The translations under genes and the position numbers were made by a program. A stretch of DNA of 64,000 nt from a virus, in the IMG/VR virus record IMGVR_UViG_3300025141_012314, positions 16,342 to 80,341 of that record; one strand, 5' to 3'. Shown here piece by piece: positions 16,048-23,538 of this stretch (the first letter of the stretch is position 1; each line of letters begins with the position of its first letter). The notes beneath the pieces were generated by a model, which saw only the letters and a program-made list of their open reading frames with translations, ran no database searches and was not told the DNA's origin.

Positions 16048-16646
16048 GCGATAAGAAAATAGGAACGAACACTAATATGGCTGATCCCATAAAACAGACA
16101 CAAGGGGTCAAACTTAATTTAGGTTGTTCTAGCCGTAAATTTCACGGCTGGATTAATATTGACGCAAGACAAGAAGTTTTTCCAGATGTTATAGATAATG
16201 TTTTTACTCTGGAAAGTATCGAAGATTCGTCTGTAGACTTAATTTATGCTTCTCATTTACTTGAGCATATCAAAAGGAAGGAAGTCAAAAGTGTTTTATC
16301 ACGATGGAAAGCGCTTCTTCGGACAAATGGTGTTTTAAGATTATCTGTACCTGACTTTGAAAAAGTAATAAAATATTATTTACTCACTGCAGACTTAGAA
16401 AAATTACACGGACTTTTGCATGGAGGACAAAGAAATGAATATGATATTCATTACATTACTTTTGATTTTAAGTTATTAAAAAGACTTCTGGTAGAAGTAG
16501 GATTTGCAGAAGAAGACATTCGAATCTATTCTTATAAGGAAACAGAACATTTCTTTATTGATGATGGTAGTCAAGCTCACTTGCCACATATGGATAAGGT
16601 CAATGGGATGCTAATGAGTTTAAATGTGGAGGCGATCAAAAGATGA
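16044..16646 (+). CDS. SAM-dependent methyltransferase
   Basis: A 200-residue class I methyltransferase. LNLGCSSRKFHGWINIDA (residues about 25-42) is the SAM-binding motif I with the acidic end of strand two. DLIYASHLLEHI and RTNGVLRLSVPDF are motifs II-III of the Methyltransf_11 group. The C-terminus is helical and may hold the acceptor. It could methylate a sugar hydroxyl or carboxyl. From this gene to about 18.9 kb the DNA is visibly more AT-rich than the genes either side, suggesting a separate origin. Confidence 0.8.
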   Translation: MSDKKIGTNTNMADPIKQTQGVKLNLGCSSRKFHGWINIDARQEVFPDVIDNVFTLESIEDSSVDLIYASHLLEHIKRKEVKSVLSRWKALLRTNGVLRLSVPDFEKVIKYYLLTADLEKLHGLLHGGQRNEYDIHYITFDFKLLKRLLVEVGFAEEDIRIYSYKETEHFFIDDGSQAHLPHMDKVNGMLMSLNVEAIKR

Positions 16647-17485
16647 TCAATCAAAGTACATGTGACTTATCAATTATTGTCCCGGGAATTCAACCGGAAA
16701 ATTGGGAATCTCTTTATGAGAGAACCAAATTAGCAGTTAAAAACCATACATTTGAAATTATTTTCTGTGGGCCCCGCGGCTTGCCTTCTTATTTTGATGA
16801 TATTATAAATGTAAAATTTATAAGAGATTATGGAACCCCATCTAGGTGTTTTCAATTAGCGGGGTATATTGCTGAGGGGACCTATTTAACATGGCTAACT
16901 GATGATGGGGAAATTGAAGAAGACTCAATTGATTTAGCGCTCGATCTCATAAAAGAAAAAGAATCTATTGATATTGTTACTATGAGATATACAGAAAGCG
17001 ACACTGAAGAAGGCCGCCAAACAGAATTTCCTCTAGAATATTATAATGTTTCATATCATCCCGATACAAACCACCCGGGTGTCGAGTCACACTGGAAGAT
17101 TCCGTGTGTTATGTTGCTTAATACAAACTATTATAGGCAACTTGGTGGTTTAGATTGTAGATACGAACACATGAATATGAATGTTCATGATCTTGGTTTC
17201 CGTGCACAACGCAACGGTTCTGTGGTCTATTATTCACCAACAGTTATAATGAGATGTGTGTGGGATCCTCATAGAAACGCACAAAATAGCCCTATTATTG
17301 CTGCTTTCGTCTACAACGATAAACCGCTTTTTCAATATGATTATGCGGCACCACAGGTCGCGAAGTTAAAACCAATATGTATCGATTATGACAATTGGAG
17401 AAACAACCATTCAGTTTGGCCAAGACGTTTTGGAACTATAGATAAAGGACAATATTTACTTAATAAAGATAAGGTGAAAAAATGA
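16643..17485 (+). CDS. GT2-type glycosyltransferase, island paralogue 3
   Basis: A 280-residue paralogue of the enzymes at 11744 and 15262. LSIIVPGIQPENWESLYE at the start, DYGTPSRCFQLAGYIAEG in the middle, LTDDGEI as the metal site, LGGLDCRYEHMNMNVHDL late, and DNWRNNHSVWPRRF at the end all align with them. It starts at ATG 16643, overlapping the methyltransferase by 4 bases, and ends in ATGA with the next gene. The gene is AT-rich compared with its paralogues, so the copies probably did not arise by recent tandem duplication. Confidence 0.8.
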   Translation: MINQSTCDLSIIVPGIQPENWESLYERTKLAVKNHTFEIIFCGPRGLPSYFDDIINVKFIRDYGTPSRCFQLAGYIAEGTYLTWLTDDGEIEEDSIDLALDLIKEKESIDIVTMRYTESDTEEGRQTEFPLEYYNVSYHPDTNHPGVESHWKIPCVMLLNTNYYRQLGGLDCRYEHMNMNVHDLGFRAQRNGSVVYYSPTVIMRCVWDPHRNAQNSPIIAAFVYNDKPLFQYDYAAPQVAKLKPICIDYDNWRNNHSVWPRRFGTIDKGQYLLNKDKVKK

Positions 17486-18417
17486 AAATTTTAGTTACGG
17501 GAGCAAATGGTTTAATTGGCTATGCTATTCGCGAAATAGCTGTCAAATACTCCCAACACGAATTTTTCTTTAGTACTAGAGAAGATACTAATTTGATAAA
17601 GCCCGATGAGGTCGCGCGATTATTCGACCGTGTTAACCCAGATTGGGTTATACACGCTGCCGGACAGGTAGGGGGTATCGGCGGTAATCTATCCCATCAA
17701 GAGGATTATTTCTATAATAATATTTTAATGAACTCTAATGTTATTCACTATGCGTGCCTCTCAGATGTAAAGAAATTGATAGCGTTTTCTTCTACTTGTG
17801 TTTTTTCACGAGAACAAGAGACATTTGTAGAAGACGATATACAAAAAGGAGAGCCTTTTCATATTCACTTTGCTTATGCTTACGCTAAAAGAATGGTGGA
17901 CATTCATATTAAGGCAGCTAAAAGACAACACGACGTCGATTTTTGCTCAGTAATACCGGGAAATATATTTGGTAAACATGATAATTTTAATTTAGAGGAA
18001 GGTCACGTGACTCCTTCATTAATTTATAAGTGCCAATTGGCAAAAAAAGACGATGACCCGTTTAAAATATGGGGAAATGGTAATGCAAAAAGAGAGTTGA
18101 TATATTCTTTAGATATAGCTGAGATTTTAATACGCATATTAGAGATGGAACAGTTGCTGCCAAATAGATTATTAGTGGGGAGTGACGATGAACTTTCTAT
18201 TAAAGAATTAGCAGAAAAAATAGCGGACCTTTCTGGGTTTGATGGCGAGATAATGTTCGATAAAAACAAGCCCGATGGACAATTGAGAAAGAAATCTAAC
18301 ATATCTAGACTTAGAACACTCCTTCCAGATTTCAAATTTACAAACTTAGATGTTTCTTTAAAAGAAACAATTGAATGGTTTACTCAAAATTATCCCAATA
18401 TTCGTGGTATAAAATAA
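17482..18417 (+). CDS. GDP-L-fucose synthase / ColC-like epimerase-reductase
   Basis: A 311-residue SDR closely matching GDP-L-fucose synthase in length and motifs. It has VTGANGLIGYA, AAGQVGGIGGN, SSTCVF with Cys106 at the position of the epimerase cysteine, and Tyr132-x3-Lys136 in AYAYAKRM. It ends with the family segments GNGNAKRELIY and KPDGQLRKKSNISRL. The family converts GDP-4-keto-6-deoxymannose into GDP-fucose by 3,5-epimerisation and 4-reduction. The ColC enzyme of colitose synthesis is a homologue, and the nearby ColD-like dehydratase makes that role attractive. No GDP-mannose 4,6-dehydratase is in the window. Confidence 0.85.
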   Translation: MKILVTGANGLIGYAIREIAVKYSQHEFFFSTREDTNLIKPDEVARLFDRVNPDWVIHAAGQVGGIGGNLSHQEDYFYNNILMNSNVIHYACLSDVKKLIAFSSTCVFSREQETFVEDDIQKGEPFHIHFAYAYAKRMVDIHIKAAKRQHDVDFCSVIPGNIFGKHDNFNLEEGHVTPSLIYKCQLAKKDDDPFKIWGNGNAKRELIYSLDIAEILIRILEMEQLLPNRLLVGSDDELSIKELAEKIADLSGFDGEIMFDKNKPDGQLRKKSNISRLRTLLPDFKFTNLDVSLKETIEWFTQNYPNIRGIK

Positions 18418-18947
18418 TGTATTATGTTGATAATATAAAATATAGCTCAGAGATTGAAGGAGCGGTGATAATTTCTCTGGACACATTTGATGATGTAAGG
18501 GGAAAGATTTGGACGCTATATGGCGAAAACAGCTTTCTTCCGGAATTTGTAGAAGATAAAATAACTATTTCTTATAAAAATGTTTTAAGGGGGCTCCACG
18601 GAGACGCGCGCACCGGGAAGCTTATTACATGTATTGGGGGAAGCTTTCAATTAGCGATCGCAGACATGAGGCCCGAATCGCCTACCTACACAAATACTTA
18701 TATGATTACATTAAGCGATGAAAATCCCACATCCGTTTATATACCCCCGGGCTGCATAAACGGACATCTATGTTTAAGCGATAGATGTACGTTTCATTAT
18801 AAATGGACACGACCTTATGAAGGTCCCCAAGACCAAGTAACCATATTGTGGAACGATCCGGATTTAGCTTTCGAGTGGTCAATCCATAATCCCATTTTAT
18901 CTGAAAGAGATCAAAATGGAACATCATTTAAAAGGAGTTGTATATGA
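18417..18947 (+). CDS. dTDP-4-dehydrorhamnose 3,5-epimerase-like (RmlC cupin)
   Basis: About 176 residues, starting at ATG 18417 in a TAATG junction. It has the RmlC cupin layout: ISLDTFDDVRGKIWTLY, then VLRGLHGDARTGKLI with the conserved RGLH histidine, VYIPPGCINGHLCLSD, and DPDLAFEWSIHNPILSERD at the end, all typical of the 3,5-epimerase family. It would epimerise a 4-keto-6-deoxy sugar nucleotide. Together with the flanking GDP-sugar synthase and ColD-like enzyme it points to deoxysugar synthesis. The catalytic Tyr was not assigned. Confidence 0.82.
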   Translation: MYYVDNIKYSSEIEGAVIISLDTFDDVRGKIWTLYGENSFLPEFVEDKITISYKNVLRGLHGDARTGKLITCIGGSFQLAIADMRPESPTYTNTYMITLSDENPTSVYIPPGCINGHLCLSDRCTFHYKWTRPYEGPQDQVTILWNDPDLAFEWSIHNPILSERDQNGTSFKRSCI

Positions 18948-20146
18948 AATATCAAAACTATAAAAAATCCAGACAAGAGACAATTAAATATCCCTTAGCA
19001 AAAGAAACTATTAACGACGAAGATGTCAATGCATTATGCGACTGGCTCAAGAGCTATCCGCGCCTGACAAAGGGTGCGTTGACTTGGCAAGTCGAAGAAG
19101 ACTGGGCAAAGTACATCGGAACCAGATACTCAGTTTTTAATAACTCAGGATCCTCAGCAAACCTCTTAATGGTCGCTGCTGCAGTCCAAGCCGGACGCAT
19201 CCCAAACAAGAAGATCGCAGTACCATCCGTAGGTTGGGTTACCACTATCTCTCCAGCAATGCAGCTTGGACTAGAACCAATCATGGTCGGCTCTGACCCA
19301 GAAACATACGGCATGGATTTAGACCAGCTGGAGGCAGTTTGCGAACGCGACCGACCTGACGCTGTTATCTTTGTCCAAGTATTGGGCGTACCGCACTACA
19401 AAGAGCGTCTGCTGGCGTTAAAGGAGAAATACGGGTTCATACTCCTTGAAGATGCTTGCGCGGCTCTAGGAGCCTCCTACGCCGACGGAAGCATGGTTGG
19501 GACAGTCGGAGACATGTCTTCATTCTCGTTCTACTTTGGGCACCAGTTGTCAACTATCGAGGGCGGAATGGTTAACGTAAACGACCCAGAACTATATGAA
19601 ATGCTACTAATGCTTCGCTCTCACGGCTGGGCTAAGGATTTGCCGAAAGATTCATATGACGAACTGATGTCTGAGCACGGCGTTGATGATTTTCATAGCC
19701 CGTTTACATTTTTTATCCCGGGATACAACCTAAGATCGACAGACCTGCAGGCATTCTTGGGCATTCGCCAGATTAAAAAGGCTGACTGGGCTGCAAAAAG
19801 GCGATATGAGAACCACTGTTTATATGCTGAAAAGCTCGAAGGATATGTAGAGTTTCAGAAGTGGGGAGACAATACTCCTGTGTCGATTTCATTTGGAGCC
19901 TTGGCTAGCAGCACCGAACATCGCCGAGAAATAGTCGAAAGACTTGTCGCAAACGGCGTCGAAACTAGGATATATAGCGCTGGTAATCTTGGCCGGCATC
20001 CTTTCTGGACAGCCAAATACGAAGAGTTTGTTGATGAGCACAGCGATAAGATTCACTCTCAAGGCTTTTTCATCCCAAACTATCCCGAGTTGACAGCAGA
20101 CGAGATTGACTTTATCTGCAACGTAGTCAAAGGCGAAGTCGAATGA
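18944..20146 (+). CDS. ColD-like PLP sugar 3-dehydratase (DegT fold)
   Basis: About 400 residues of the DegT/DnrJ/EryC1 fold. The start is ATG 18944 (AAGGAG at 18932-18937). NNSGSSANLLMV binds the PLP phosphate and LLEDACAALGA gives the Asp that contacts the pyridine nitrogen. In the motif SFYFGHQLSTIEGG the residue that is the PLP-binding Lys in aminotransferases is His (about position 200). That change marks GDP-4-keto-6-deoxymannose 3-dehydratase (ColD) and the related E1 dehydrases, which remove the C3 hydroxyl instead of transferring an amino group. With the Fcl/ColC-like gene upstream, a 3,6-dideoxyhexose is the likely product. The gene is less AT-rich than the three before it. Confidence 0.85.
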   Translation: MKYQNYKKSRQETIKYPLAKETINDEDVNALCDWLKSYPRLTKGALTWQVEEDWAKYIGTRYSVFNNSGSSANLLMVAAAVQAGRIPNKKIAVPSVGWVTTISPAMQLGLEPIMVGSDPETYGMDLDQLEAVCERDRPDAVIFVQVLGVPHYKERLLALKEKYGFILLEDACAALGASYADGSMVGTVGDMSSFSFYFGHQLSTIEGGMVNVNDPELYEMLLMLRSHGWAKDLPKDSYDELMSEHGVDDFHSPFTFFIPGYNLRSTDLQAFLGIRQIKKADWAAKRRYENHCLYAEKLEGYVEFQKWGDNTPVSISFGALASSTEHRREIVERLVANGVETRIYSAGNLGRHPFWTAKYEEFVDEHSDKIHSQGFFIPNYPELTADEIDFICNVVKGEVE

Positions 20147-20880
20147 GGATTCTCGTAATAGGAGAAAGTTGCAAAGATGTTTATCAGTACGGCGATTGTG
20201 TCAGGCTCTGTCCTGAAGCGCCCGTGCCGGTCTTCCAAAGTAATCGACACCAAACGATTAATGGTGGAATGGCGATGAACGTTTACAACAATGTGTCCTC
20301 TTTATGCGAGTACCCTGTTGATCTGATTACGAACGAGAATTGGACAGAGATCTTAAAAACAAGACTAGTCGATTTCCGTACAAATTATATAGTTTTGCGT
20401 GTAGATCAAAATGACGCCGATTATGAAAAGAGTGATATAACAAAGATCGAGTTTGAAAAATATGACGCAGTTATAATCTCGGACTATAATAAAGGATATT
20501 TGTCCGAGGATGACATTGAATATATTGCAACGCAGCATCCAATAACATTTCTTGATACAAAAAAGATTTTAGGAAACTGGTGTCGCAATATTATGTTTAT
20601 TAAGATAAATGAATTTGAATATGAGCGCACTCGACATCGTTTGGAAGAGGATATGATTGATAAGATGATTATTACTCTTGGTCCAAACGGCGCCAAATAT
20701 AAAGACGAGCTTTATAAGGTGCCCAAAGTAGAGATAAAAGATACTTCTGGTGCCGGCGATACATTTATTTCCGGGCTTGTTGTAAAATATGTAGAAACTG
20801 GTGAGATTGACACCGCGATTAAATATGCGAATGAGTGTGCTACTGCTGTTGTGCAAAAAAAGGGCGTAACCATAGTATAA
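20143..20880 (+). CDS. HldA-like heptose-7-phosphate kinase (PfkB family)
   Basis: A 245-residue PfkB sugar kinase resembling the N-terminal half of HldE/RfaE. It has CPEAPVPV at 23-30, a hallmark of the HldE kinase, NGGMAMNVYNN at 40-50, ISDYNKGYL at 112-120, and the ATP/catalytic DTSGAGDTF with Asp206. HldE kinase domains have about 315 residues, so this is a shortened form. Normally it phosphorylates D-glycero-D-manno-heptose-7-phosphate at C1. The next gene encodes the nucleotidyltransferase half, so the bifunctional HldE is split here. ATGA and TAATG overlaps join it to its neighbours. Confidence 0.83.
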   Translation: MRILVIGESCKDVYQYGDCVRLCPEAPVPVFQSNRHQTINGGMAMNVYNNVSSLCEYPVDLITNENWTEILKTRLVDFRTNYIVLRVDQNDADYEKSDITKIEFEKYDAVIISDYNKGYLSEDDIEYIATQHPITFLDTKKILGNWCRNIMFIKINEFEYERTRHRLEEDMIDKMIITLGPNGAKYKDELYKVPKVEIKDTSGAGDTFISGLVVKYVETGEIDTAIKYANECATAVVQKKGVTIV

Positions 20881-21278
20881 TGCAAAACAAAACCACCATA
20901 TGGACGAACGGCTGTTTTGACGTGCTCCACCGCGGACACTTTGAGATGCTTAAGTATGCGAAGTCTTTAGGAGACTATTTAATTGTGGGCATAGACACTG
21001 ATGAGAAAGTTAAGAAGGATAAGGGACAGAACAGACCTTACAACCATCAGAATGATCGAAAGTTTGCGCTTGAATCAATAAGATATGTTGACGAGGTAAT
21101 ACTTTTTAATTCATCAAATGAATTAAAAAACTTGATAAAAGTGTTGAAACCGGATATAATGGTTATAGGTTCTGATTGGAAAGGAAAAACAGTTGTGGGA
21201 CAAGAGTTTTCAACTGTAAAGTTTTTTGATAGGATTGGTGATTATTCAACCACAAACATTTTGGAGAACAAGGGATGA
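20880..21278 (+). CDS. HldC-like sugar-phosphate nucleotidyltransferase
   Basis: About 132 residues matching the C-terminal half of HldE. It has WTNGCFDVLHRGH with the HxGH motif at 17-20, VGIDTDEKVKKDKG, NDRKFALESIRYVDEV, and IGSDWKGKTVVG. The family adds a nucleotide (ADP in HldE) to a sugar-1-phosphate. The start is the ATG at 20880 in a TAATG junction; the longer frame from 20835 overlaps the kinase and adds unrelated sequence. With the kinase it could make ADP-heptose or a related activated sugar. Confidence 0.85.
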   Translation: MQNKTTIWTNGCFDVLHRGHFEMLKYAKSLGDYLIVGIDTDEKVKKDKGQNRPYNHQNDRKFALESIRYVDEVILFNSSNELKNLIKVLKPDIMVIGSDWKGKTVVGQEFSTVKFFDRIGDYSTTNILENKG

Positions 21279-21616
21279 CATATGTATTTGATATCGATGG
21301 AACAATTTGTACGAAAGCAGCTGACTATGACTACGAGAGTTCAGAACCAATACAAGAAAGGATAGATTATATTAATAGATTATTCGACTCTGGGCACGTT
21401 ATAATTTTTCAAACAGCCAGAGGTATGGGAAGAAGTAGAAACTCTGCTGCGTACGCCAACGCAGCATTTTATATTATGACCCAAGAACAGCTTAAGAGTT
21501 GGGGTGTGAGATATCACGATTTATTTTTAGGCAAACCCGCCGGCGATATTTATATCGACGATAAAGGTGTTAGAGATACGGATTTTTTTGATAATTTAGG
21601 AGCAGAGGCTAAATGA
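21275..21616 (+). CDS. HAD-type phosphatase (capsule/heptose-like)
   Basis: A 113-residue HAD-fold protein with FDIDGTIC at 5-12 (nucleophile Asp6, acid Asp8), the Thr of FQTARGM as motif II, and LGKPAGDIYIDDKG as motifs III-IV. It is the size of small capsule-biosynthesis HAD phosphatases. Lying immediately after split HldE, it may play the GmhB role of removing the C7 phosphate from heptose-1,7-bisphosphate. That is inferred from position, as GmhB is longer and has a zinc loop I do not see. Confidence 0.78.
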   Translation: MTYVFDIDGTICTKAADYDYESSEPIQERIDYINRLFDSGHVIIFQTARGMGRSRNSAAYANAAFYIMTQEQLKSWGVRYHDLFLGKPAGDIYIDDKGVRDTDFFDNLGAEAK

Positions 21617-21981
21617 GTAAACCCACACATGAATTATCAATGTTCCACGTCGATAAAGGCTGGGGCTGGGAACGTTGGATCGTAAACACCGAAGAATATT
21701 GCGGCAAACTATTGTTTTTCAACAAGTCCAAGCGCTGTTCATGGCACTACCACAAGCTAAAAGATGAGGTTTTTTATCTACAGTCCGGAAAAATGATGAT
21801 TTATTTTTCTGACAGCGATGAACTTGAAAACGCCAGCCAACTCATCTTAAACCCCGGCGATAACTTTCATGTTTATCGAGGGCTGCGCCACCAAATGGTA
21901 GCGCTGGAGGACTCGGAGCTATTCGAGTTTTCAACACAACATTTTGACTCTGATTCCTACAGAGTAATCAAAGGAGATTAA
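21613..21981 (+). CDS. Cupin protein (sugar isomerase-like)
   Basis: A 122-residue single-cupin protein resembling the type II mannose-6-phosphate isomerase cupin. SWHYHKLKDEVFYLQSG supplies His45, His47 and Glu52 and RHQMVAL supplies His93, the usual 3-His/1-Glu metal site. LILNPGDNFHVYRG is the inter-motif segment. It may isomerise a sugar phosphate or sense a nucleotide sugar. It is the last gene of the glycan island and is followed by unrelated small phage genes. Confidence 0.75.
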   Translation: MSKPTHELSMFHVDKGWGWERWIVNTEEYCGKLLFFNKSKRCSWHYHKLKDEVFYLQSGKMMIYFSDSDELENASQLILNPGDNFHVYRGLRHQMVALEDSELFEFSTQHFDSDSYRVIKGD

Positions 21982-21986
21982 TTATT

Positions 21987-22205
21987 ATGGAAACCAAAAA
22001 ACTGCAGCTATCTAACCAAGCCCTAGGGGCTATCATGATGGCATTACAAGAATCGCTTCTCAATGAGTTAGATATTGTGCCTATCCTCCGCGGATTTGAA
22101 TTAACAGATACCAATGAAGGACTTGTTGTTGAAAATCCACCAACCGTTCGCGTAACGAACAATGAGGCGATCACTAACGAAACTCTTGAAGGGCTTGTTA
22201 AATAA
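21987..22205 (+). CDS. Small hypothetical phage protein
   Basis: A 72-residue protein with AAAGGAG before its start. It opens METKKLQLSNQALGAIMMAL, a helix, and then has a short beta/coil part (GFELTDTNEGLVVENPP). I do not recognise the family. It follows the cupin after 5 bases and shares a TAATG junction with the zinc ribbon gene, so it probably belongs to the phage accessory set rather than the glycan pathway. Confidence 0.7.
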   Translation: METKKLQLSNQALGAIMMALQESLLNELDIVPILRGFELTDTNEGLVVENPPTVRVTNNEAITNETLEGLVK

Positions 22206-22474
22206 TGCCTCGCTACCGATATAAATGTCGGGAATGTGAACAAGAGCAAATTATCTTTCATAAGATAGAAGAAGCCCCCACTGAGTGTACTAAGTGTGCT
22301 AAAGTGGGTGCTCTAGATAAAATGCTTACCACACCATTTGTTAAGTCGCGATGTTTGGGAGAAGAGCAGGATCCCAATGTTGGTACCCTGACTCACGAAT
22401 ATATCGAAGCAAACCGAGATATATTAAAGAAACAACAAGAAGAACTAAAGAAGAAATCACATGAGCCGTCTTGA
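22205..22474 (+). CDS. FmdB-type zinc-ribbon protein
   Basis: An 89-residue protein beginning PRYRYKCRECEQEQ, with CxxC pairs at residues 8-11 (CREC) and again at ECTKCAKVG (about 28-31), the FmdB-family zinc ribbon. The Arg/Lys-rich, coiled C-terminus (KKQQEELKKKS) is predicted to be helical. FmdB-like ribbons are common in phages; a nucleic-acid or RNA-polymerase-binding role is plausible. It overlaps the next gene by 14 bases and sits two genes before the late sigma factor. Confidence 0.75.
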   Translation: MPRYRYKCRECEQEQIIFHKIEEAPTECTKCAKVGALDKMLTTPFVKSRCLGEEQDPNVGTLTHEYIEANRDILKKQQEELKKKSHEPS

Positions 22475-22811
22475 AATAACACTATCAGTAATACTGACTT
22501 TATCTGTATTAATTAATATAGGCATTGGGCTCTATACACGTCTTTTAATCATCAATCTTCTGTCTGTATCAGAAGAGTTGGATGATCTGCAGATTATGGC
22601 TAAGGGTTTCTCATCTCATCTTAAATCCGTATATGAGTTAGAGACCTTTTATGGCGACGATACTCTTAAGAGATTATTAGATCACGCAATTTCCTTCGAC
22701 GAACAGATGAAAACATTTGAATTTATTATAAACCTTACGGAAGAAGACCAAGAAACAGATGACGACTACACCGACGAATCAGAAGACCAGACGTACGCGG
22801 AAACCGAGTAA
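22461..22811 (+). CDS. Small membrane protein with acidic tail
   Basis: A 116-residue protein with one N-terminal membrane helix (about residues 7-30: LSVILTLSVLINIGIGLYTR), then a soluble helical part with YELETFYGDDTLKRLLDH, and a strongly acidic C-terminus rich in Glu and Asp. I do not know its family. It could be a membrane-associated accessory factor. It overlaps the sigma factor gene by 53 bases, so the two are probably translationally coupled. Confidence 0.7.
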   Translation: MSRLEITLSVILTLSVLINIGIGLYTRLLIINLLSVSEELDDLQIMAKGFSSHLKSVYELETFYGDDTLKRLLDHAISFDEQMKTFEFIINLTEEDQETDDDYTDESEDQTYAETE

Positions 22812-23493
22812 GAGCAAAAAGTCCCGTAAAAACTACTATTTTACATCTGTGCACGAAGACGCGATTATCGAATATGTCCAAACAGATTCAGCGCGCCGTA
22901 AAACAGAACTGTACATAAACTTTATACAACCAGCTTTTGACGAGATGGTTGATAAAATAGTCTTTACTTATAAGTTTACTAACTTGCCCAATATCGACAG
23001 TTTAAGAGAAGAGTGCAAGATTTGGCTTATAACAATATTAGATAAATATGACTCTTCGAAAGGCACAAAAGCTTTTTCATATTTTTCTGTGATTACAAAA
23101 AATTGGTTTATCCACAAAGTAAAACAACAGCAAAAAAGACAAAGAAGAGAAATAAATTATAGTTCTATCCCAAAACACTATGAAGAGCAATTCTTATCAA
23201 CCAATGAATCATATCTTTCAAAGCGCGTAGAGAGAGAATTTTGGACATCGTTCCATTGTGAAATGCAATCATGGGATGTAAATCTTATGAAAGAAAACGA
23301 TCTTAAAGTTTATAAAGCTATCAACATCCTTTTTGAGTCGAAAGAGGACATCGATATCTTTAATAAAAAGGCTATTTATTTATATTTGCGAGAGATAACC
23401 GGGCTGAATACAAAACAAATTGTCAATTCGCTTAAGAAATTCAGGAAACGATATCATAATTTTAAAGATGATTGGAACCACGGTAACCTGTAA
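22759..23493 (+). CDS. gp55-like late sigma factor
   Basis: A 244-residue protein whose architecture resembles T4 gp55, the sigma-like factor for phage late promoters. A basic N-terminus (residues 1-28, rich in Arg/Lys/Thr) precedes a helical region. The central TKAFSYFSVITKNWFIHKVK (about residues 109-128) resembles the sigma region-2 DNA-melting helix of gp55 (its CFNAFVQRIKKE helix). A helical C-terminus follows (LYLREITGLNTKQIVNSLKK), perhaps a helix-turn-helix. gp55 is shorter (185 residues). It sits just upstream of the virion block, where TATTTATA elements occur. Assignment rests on motif resemblance, so a close cousin such as another ECF-like sigma is possible. Confidence 0.65.
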   Translation: MTTTPTNQKTRRTRKPSKSKKSRKNYYFTSVHEDAIIEYVQTDSARRKTELYINFIQPAFDEMVDKIVFTYKFTNLPNIDSLREECKIWLITILDKYDSSKGTKAFSYFSVITKNWFIHKVKQQQKRQRREINYSSIPKHYEEQFLSTNESYLSKRVEREFWTSFHCEMQSWDVNLMKENDLKVYKAINILFESKEDIDIFNKKAIYLYLREITGLNTKQIVNSLKKFRKRYHNFKDDWNHGNL

Positions 23494-23507
23494 AATTGGT
23501 TATATTT

Positions 23508-23516
23508 CTATTTAAA
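23508..23516 (+). promoter_or_regulatory. Candidate late promoter element (CTATTTAAA)
   Basis: CTATTTAAA in the 45-base gap before the gene at 23539, followed by GGAGGG and the start. Three other gaps have CTATTTATA/G-like versions at the same kind of distance from the start. It may be the late-promoter element for the gp55-like factor. This copy is the weakest match. Confidence 0.35.
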
Positions 23517-23538
23517 GTATTGGAGGGAAAATATAATT

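Noticed and set aside
18944-20146. Naming the DegT-fold gene an aminotransferase
   Set aside because: The PLP Lys position is His, so a sugar 3-dehydratase is more consistent.
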